Positions 61,045 through 64,000 of a DNA stretch of 64,000 nt are shown piece by piece. Made by a program: the position numbers and the translations under genes. Every line of letters begins with the position of its first letter. Position 1 is the first letter of the stretch. The notes beneath the pieces were generated by a model. It was not told the origin of the DNA. It did no database searches and saw nothing but the letters and a program-made list of their open reading frames with translations. Source of the stretch: Gammaproteobacteria bacterium (GTDB taxonomy: Bacteria; Pseudomonadota; Gammaproteobacteria; Pseudomonadales; Pseudohongiellaceae); assembly GCA_008081045.1 (NCBI GenBank), contig VMDC01000029.1, positions 1-64,000 on the forward strand. Reading direction: 5' to 3'.

Positions 61045-62709
61045 CTAGGGCCGTTCCACCACAAATGCATGGTAGGGTTCCAGCGAATCAATGGCGCTGA
61101 GGGGCTGTGAATTAACGTCCCACTTGAACAGCTTGACCTCAATGCGATCCCGCTCGAAATCGACAATGCTGAAACCATGCTCCTCAATAGGCGGAATTTG
61201 CTCCTGAAAATCCAGATAGGCCGAAGGCGCTGCCGCAACCCCTCTGACGTTAGAGGGAAATCCCCACTCTGCGGTGCTGACAGGGCCGCACAAGACCGTG
61301 GTGATCGGGTTGTCGGCAAAACTGCGGTTGCCGGAGCCGAACATGGTGCCTACCCCTGTTGCGTGAAGATCACCGGAAATCACCATCGGGTTGCGGTGCT
61401 TCATGTCCGCCAGAGACTGCATGATTCTGTCATGCTGGTCAGCCCAGCCCTGTCGCCAGTGTGGCTTCGGAATCTGAGTGGTCAGCTCGCCGGTTTCAGG
61501 ATGCAAGACATCCGGATACCACTCTCCCCACTTGCCTGCCGTCCAGCCGGGTGGATTGGACGGGACGTGAATCAGATGCCGTGTGTCTGTTGAGGCGGTT
61601 CGCTGGGCGAGCCAGTTTTCAACGGTTCGATCCAGAAACACCGAGTTCAGATCTCCCACATTGAGGGTGCGCCTGACGTCATACAGCAGCACTTCCAGTA
61701 AGTCTCCGTAGCGCAGTGTGCCGAAGCTTTCGGAGAGCTCGCCGCGTTCCGAGCGGGTGGAATAGGGCAGGCCGACAGAGCGATTGGCATCGGGGAGAAA
61801 CTCCGGGTAATACAGCTGTTGCGTCGTCCGGGCCAGTTGCAGCTGGAACCAGGGCACCGGATAGGTCAGCGGCGAGTCATTCTCCCAGTGGTCGTGATCG
61901 TCCTGCAGGAAATAGACAGGCGTTGACCGGAAGGTGGTGCCGTACAGTGGCACGATCTGCGGGCCGGCGGCGAGCTTCAGGGCCATTTCATTGCTGCCGC
62001 CGAGCACTCTGATTGCGAAGTCAAAGTTGGACTGTCGTCCCTGCGCACTTAACTCACCCGCCTGTTCTCCCTGCCAGGTGTGCAGATCCCAGTAGATGTG
62101 ATCGCCATTGGCAACTGCGGCTTGTGGTGCGAAGGACAGGCCTCTTTGTAAAATTCTCTTGCGAATCGCAACGGGTAAGTTGTCCCGGCGGTCCCCGATA
62201 CCGAAATATTCCCCTTCACGGCCACCGGCGCAGGTATAAAACAGGACCCTCACCCGGTCAGGATTCTGCTGCGGCGAGGGAAAGGTAGAAAGCGGCCAGG
62301 ATTCACACAGTGGATTGCCTGCGCCATCCCGCAGCGTGAGTTCATACTGCGTATCGGGACGCAGATCGGCAGTGTAGAACTGCCAGAATTCACCCGCAGT
62401 GTCGTTCAAGATACCGATTGTCTCGCGGCGGTTTGCGCCATCCCGGATCTGCAGGGTCGGTGCTGACTCAAGGGGGCGATTGAAAGAGGCTTTGATCAGG
62501 AAGGTCGAATGATTTACAGCCGGCAGCAGATGTCTCACGATCCCGGCATCCCAGTTTTCTTCAGTCGGGTTGAGATCCTGCTGCGCCATGAGTTCATGCC
62601 AGGGCCAGGCAGACAGCCAGGCGCCAGCCATGCTGCCGGCGCCTTTTCTCAGGAATTGTCGACGCCCGCGAGAAGACAGATAAAGCGCTTTGTTGTTTTT
62701 GATCTTCAT
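61045..62709 (-). CDS. Tat-exported PhoD-like phosphatase
   Basis: About 554 residues with a twin-arginine signal (SSRGRRQFLRKGAGSMAGAWL). After an N-terminal Ig-like part with LRPDTQYELTLRDGAGN, the metallophosphatase core shows AAVANGDHIYWD, PVYFLQDDHDHWEND, HLIHVPSNPP and MVISGDLHATGVG, the Asp, Asn/His and His clusters of PhoD-type enzymes that bind Fe and Ca. It would release phosphate from organic esters in the periplasm. ATG 62709 with CTGGAG upstream is used. The longer frame to 62871 is rejected. Confidence 0.85.
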   Translation of the reverse strand: MKIKNNKALYLSSRGRRQFLRKGAGSMAGAWLSAWPWHELMAQQDLNPTEENWDAGIVRHLLPAVNHSTFLIKASFNRPLESAPTLQIRDGANRRETIGILNDTAGEFWQFYTADLRPDTQYELTLRDGAGNPLCESWPLSTFPSPQQNPDRVRVLFYTCAGGREGEYFGIGDRRDNLPVAIRKRILQRGLSFAPQAAVANGDHIYWDLHTWQGEQAGELSAQGRQSNFDFAIRVLGGSNEMALKLAAGPQIVPLYGTTFRSTPVYFLQDDHDHWENDSPLTYPVPWFQLQLARTTQQLYYPEFLPDANRSVGLPYSTRSERGELSESFGTLRYGDLLEVLLYDVRRTLNVGDLNSVFLDRTVENWLAQRTASTDTRHLIHVPSNPPGWTAGKWGEWYPDVLHPETGELTTQIPKPHWRQGWADQHDRIMQSLADMKHRNPMVISGDLHATGVGTMFGSGNRSFADNPITTVLCGPVSTAEWGFPSNVRGVAAAPSAYLDFQEQIPPIEEHGFSIVDFERDRIEVKLFKWDVNSQPLSAIDSLEPYHAFVVERP

Positions 62710-63037
62710 GAATTTCTCCAGGTGATGTCCTGCGGCCGGTCTGCTCAGGTCGCGGGTCGCGTTCAGCGAGCGAATCCGTCCCCGGGCTGCAGTCTGGTCG
62801 CCCGTGAGACTGCCAACCGGCAGACTCCCAACCCGCAGACGCCTGAATAATCCCGTGGTAGCCGGACCCATCAGGGTGGTTATCAGATCCTACCGCAAGT
62901 GGTGCGCCACGGCGACTGGTCTGAGGGCAGAGCAGGCTGTGGGCATGCTCCTCAATCTTATGGTAGTGTTCAGCGAATCGCGTACATTACGTCCCAGTGC
63001 TGAGTCATAACCCTAACAACAATCAGGAACCCGCACT
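62710..63037. other. Intergenic region upstream of two divergent genes
   Basis: This 328-base gap separates the PhoD-like gene (leftward) and the metallo-beta-lactamase-like gene (rightward). It contains a short direct repeat, CCAACCGGCAGACT and CCCAACCCGCAGAC, near 62814-62842. No pho box or strong promoter could be assigned by eye. Confidence 0.4.
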
Positions 63038-63913
63038 ATGAATGCCTCGCTTCGTTTCGCTGCCCTGTTTTTCGTGGCCCATTGTTCTGTGATCTTTTCG
63101 ACGGCCGCGGCCGCGCAGTCCGAGCCGCCTGCCGGCTGGGTCACGCCGCACCCGCCCTTCAAAATCATCGGTCCGCTGTATGGGGTCGGTATGCTTGATC
63201 TGAGTGTCTTTCTGATTACTTCGGAGGAAGGTCACATTCTGATTAATACCGGGCTGGTCGATTCGACTCAGCACATCAAGGACAATATTGAAGCGCTGGG
63301 GTTTGATTTTCAGGACATCAAAATACTGTTGACCATGCAGGCGCACTGGGACCACACCGCTGCCATGGCTGAGATTAAAGCGCTGACCGGGGCCGAGGTC
63401 TGGGCAACACCGAAGGATGCCCGGATTCTCGAAGATGGCGGATTCAGTGACCCGCACTTTGGCGGCAGGCAGAGCTTTGAACCGGTGACCGTTGACCGGC
63501 GCATCACTCAGGGCGACATCATCACGCTGGGCGATCTGCGTATTGAAGTCCACGAGCATCCCGGCCACACCGAGGGCAGTTCCAGTTACACGTTCAGCGT
63601 CAGGGAGCAGGGCCGGGATTATGTGGTTGGCGTGATCAACATGGGAACGATTAACAGCGGTAAGCGTCTGGTGGTCGAGCCTACCTATGAGAATGTCGCG
63701 TCAGATTTTGCCTCAACTTACAACGCCCAGAAAAAATTGCCGATTGATATCTGGGTTTCCGCGCACAATGGCCAGTATGACATGCACAGTAAGTATCAAA
63801 CCGGGCAGGCCTACTCACCGGAGACTTTCTATGATCCGGCGGGCTATGTGCGCGCCATCGAGCGGCTGGAAACGGCGTATCTGGAGGTCATTTCGGATGA
63901 ACTCGATGATTAA
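63038..63913 (+). CDS. Subclass B3-like metallo-beta-lactamase, Gln metal-site variant
   Basis: A 291-residue protein with a signal peptide (HCSVIFSTAAAAQ). The metal motif reads QAHWDH: Gln101, His103, Asp105, His106, where most B3 enzymes have His at the first position. This Gln is the feature of GOB-type enzymes. His177 in HPGHTEGS and His243 in SAHNGQYDMH complete the site. SVFLITSEEGHILINTGL and GPLYGVGMLDLS follow the B3 N-terminal pattern. It may hydrolyse beta-lactams or be a relative with another substrate. Activity cannot be decided from sequence. ATG 63038 has only a weak ribosome site upstream. Confidence 0.82.
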   Translation: MNASLRFAALFFVAHCSVIFSTAAAAQSEPPAGWVTPHPPFKIIGPLYGVGMLDLSVFLITSEEGHILINTGLVDSTQHIKDNIEALGFDFQDIKILLTMQAHWDHTAAMAEIKALTGAEVWATPKDARILEDGGFSDPHFGGRQSFEPVTVDRRITQGDIITLGDLRIEVHEHPGHTEGSSSYTFSVREQGRDYVVGVINMGTINSGKRLVVEPTYENVASDFASTYNAQKKLPIDIWVSAHNGQYDMHSKYQTGQAYSPETFYDPAGYVRAIERLETAYLEVISDELDD

Positions 63914-63926
63914 GTCTGTTCAGAAT

Positions 63927-64000
63927 TCAGATGCTCAGATCCAGCAGGTTGTAATCCTTTAGTTCCGCCCTGGCGCTGTCATTCCAGCGGAAAGTCTCAT
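63927..64000 (-). CDS. C-terminal end of a leftward gene, product unknown (partial)
   Basis: On the minus strand a frame enters from the right edge, ending at a TGA at 63927-63929. The last residues read ETFRWNDSARAELKDYNLLDLSI. The spacing (13 bases after the convergent metallo-beta-lactamase stop) fits a real gene end, but 24 residues are too few to name the family. Confidence 0.4.
   Translation of the reverse strand, partial: ETFRWNDSARAELKDYNLLDLSI

Noticed and set aside
1-64000. Search for tRNA, rRNA, insertion sequences, att sites and phage genes
   Set aside because: Nothing convincing was found by reading. The atypical segment at 48.0-49.1 kb has no transposase or flanking repeats.

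Overview
The window looks like chromosomal DNA of a Gram-negative gammaproteobacterium, probably a marine aerobic heterotroph. This rests on the infB-rbfA-truB-rpsO-pnp order, the SufS/SufE-type suf operon under IscR, many secreted and Tat-exported proteins, and multiheme cytochromes. The family-level affiliation (Pseudohongiella/OM182/Halieaceae-like) is inference only. No tRNA, rRNA, CRISPR array, transposase or phage gene was seen.

Layout. 1-4.6 kb: end of the translation/RNA-decay operon (infB', rbfA, truB, rpsO, pnp) closed by a clear terminator. 4.7-7.4 kb: an exported cytochrome c/copper monooxygenase-like protein and an exported partner. 7.7-17.5 kb: exported alpha/beta hydrolases, polyphosphate kinase 2, a SOUL protein, a catalase-peroxidase with a signal peptide, an NTF2-like protein, a desaturase, a META-domain protein and an ADP-ribosylglycohydrolase relative. 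17.6-21.6 kb: HNH protein, a bacterioferritin pair whose subunits complement each other at the active sites, a lipoprotein N-acyl-D-amino-acid deacylase and a DUF169 protein. 21.8-27.1 kb: a small exported protein, a Tat/DsrE-like protein and, on the other strand, a three-gene operon: a CcoN-CcoO-CcoP fusion oxidase, a 56-residue CcoQ-like membrane peptide and TsdA-type thiosulfate dehydrogenase. 27-36 kb: conserved exported protein, M1 aminopeptidase, porin-like protein, acyl-CoA ligase, DedA/YqaA-like protein, MFS transporter. 36.5-43.4 kb: iscR-sufBCDSATE behind an excellent IscR type 1 site. 43.5-52.9 kb: a degenerate CHAT protein, NhaC antiporter, a TetR-controlled hydrolase/tetR operon with its operator inside the promoter spacer, an AT-richer hydrolase that looks acquired, a PqaA-family protein, a DUF819 transporter and a secreted methyltransferase-like protein. 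53-64 kb: beta-helix protein, PQQ quinohemoprotein alcohol dehydrogenase, sterol desaturase-like pair, glutamate dehydrogenase, PhoD-like phosphatase, a subclass B3 metallo-beta-lactamase-like protein with a Gln metal-site variant, and the end of one more gene.

How it fits together. Two themes recur. The first is electron transfer on the periplasmic side: TsdA plus fused cbb3 oxidase, PQQ alcohol dehydrogenase and the cytochrome/copper protein. The second is iron, Fe-S and peroxide handling: IscR/Suf, bacterioferritin pair and secreted KatG. The most novel-looking unit is the fused oxidase/small membrane peptide/TsdA operon, which could form a compact thiosulfate-to-oxygen respiratory chain encoded by three overlapping genes.
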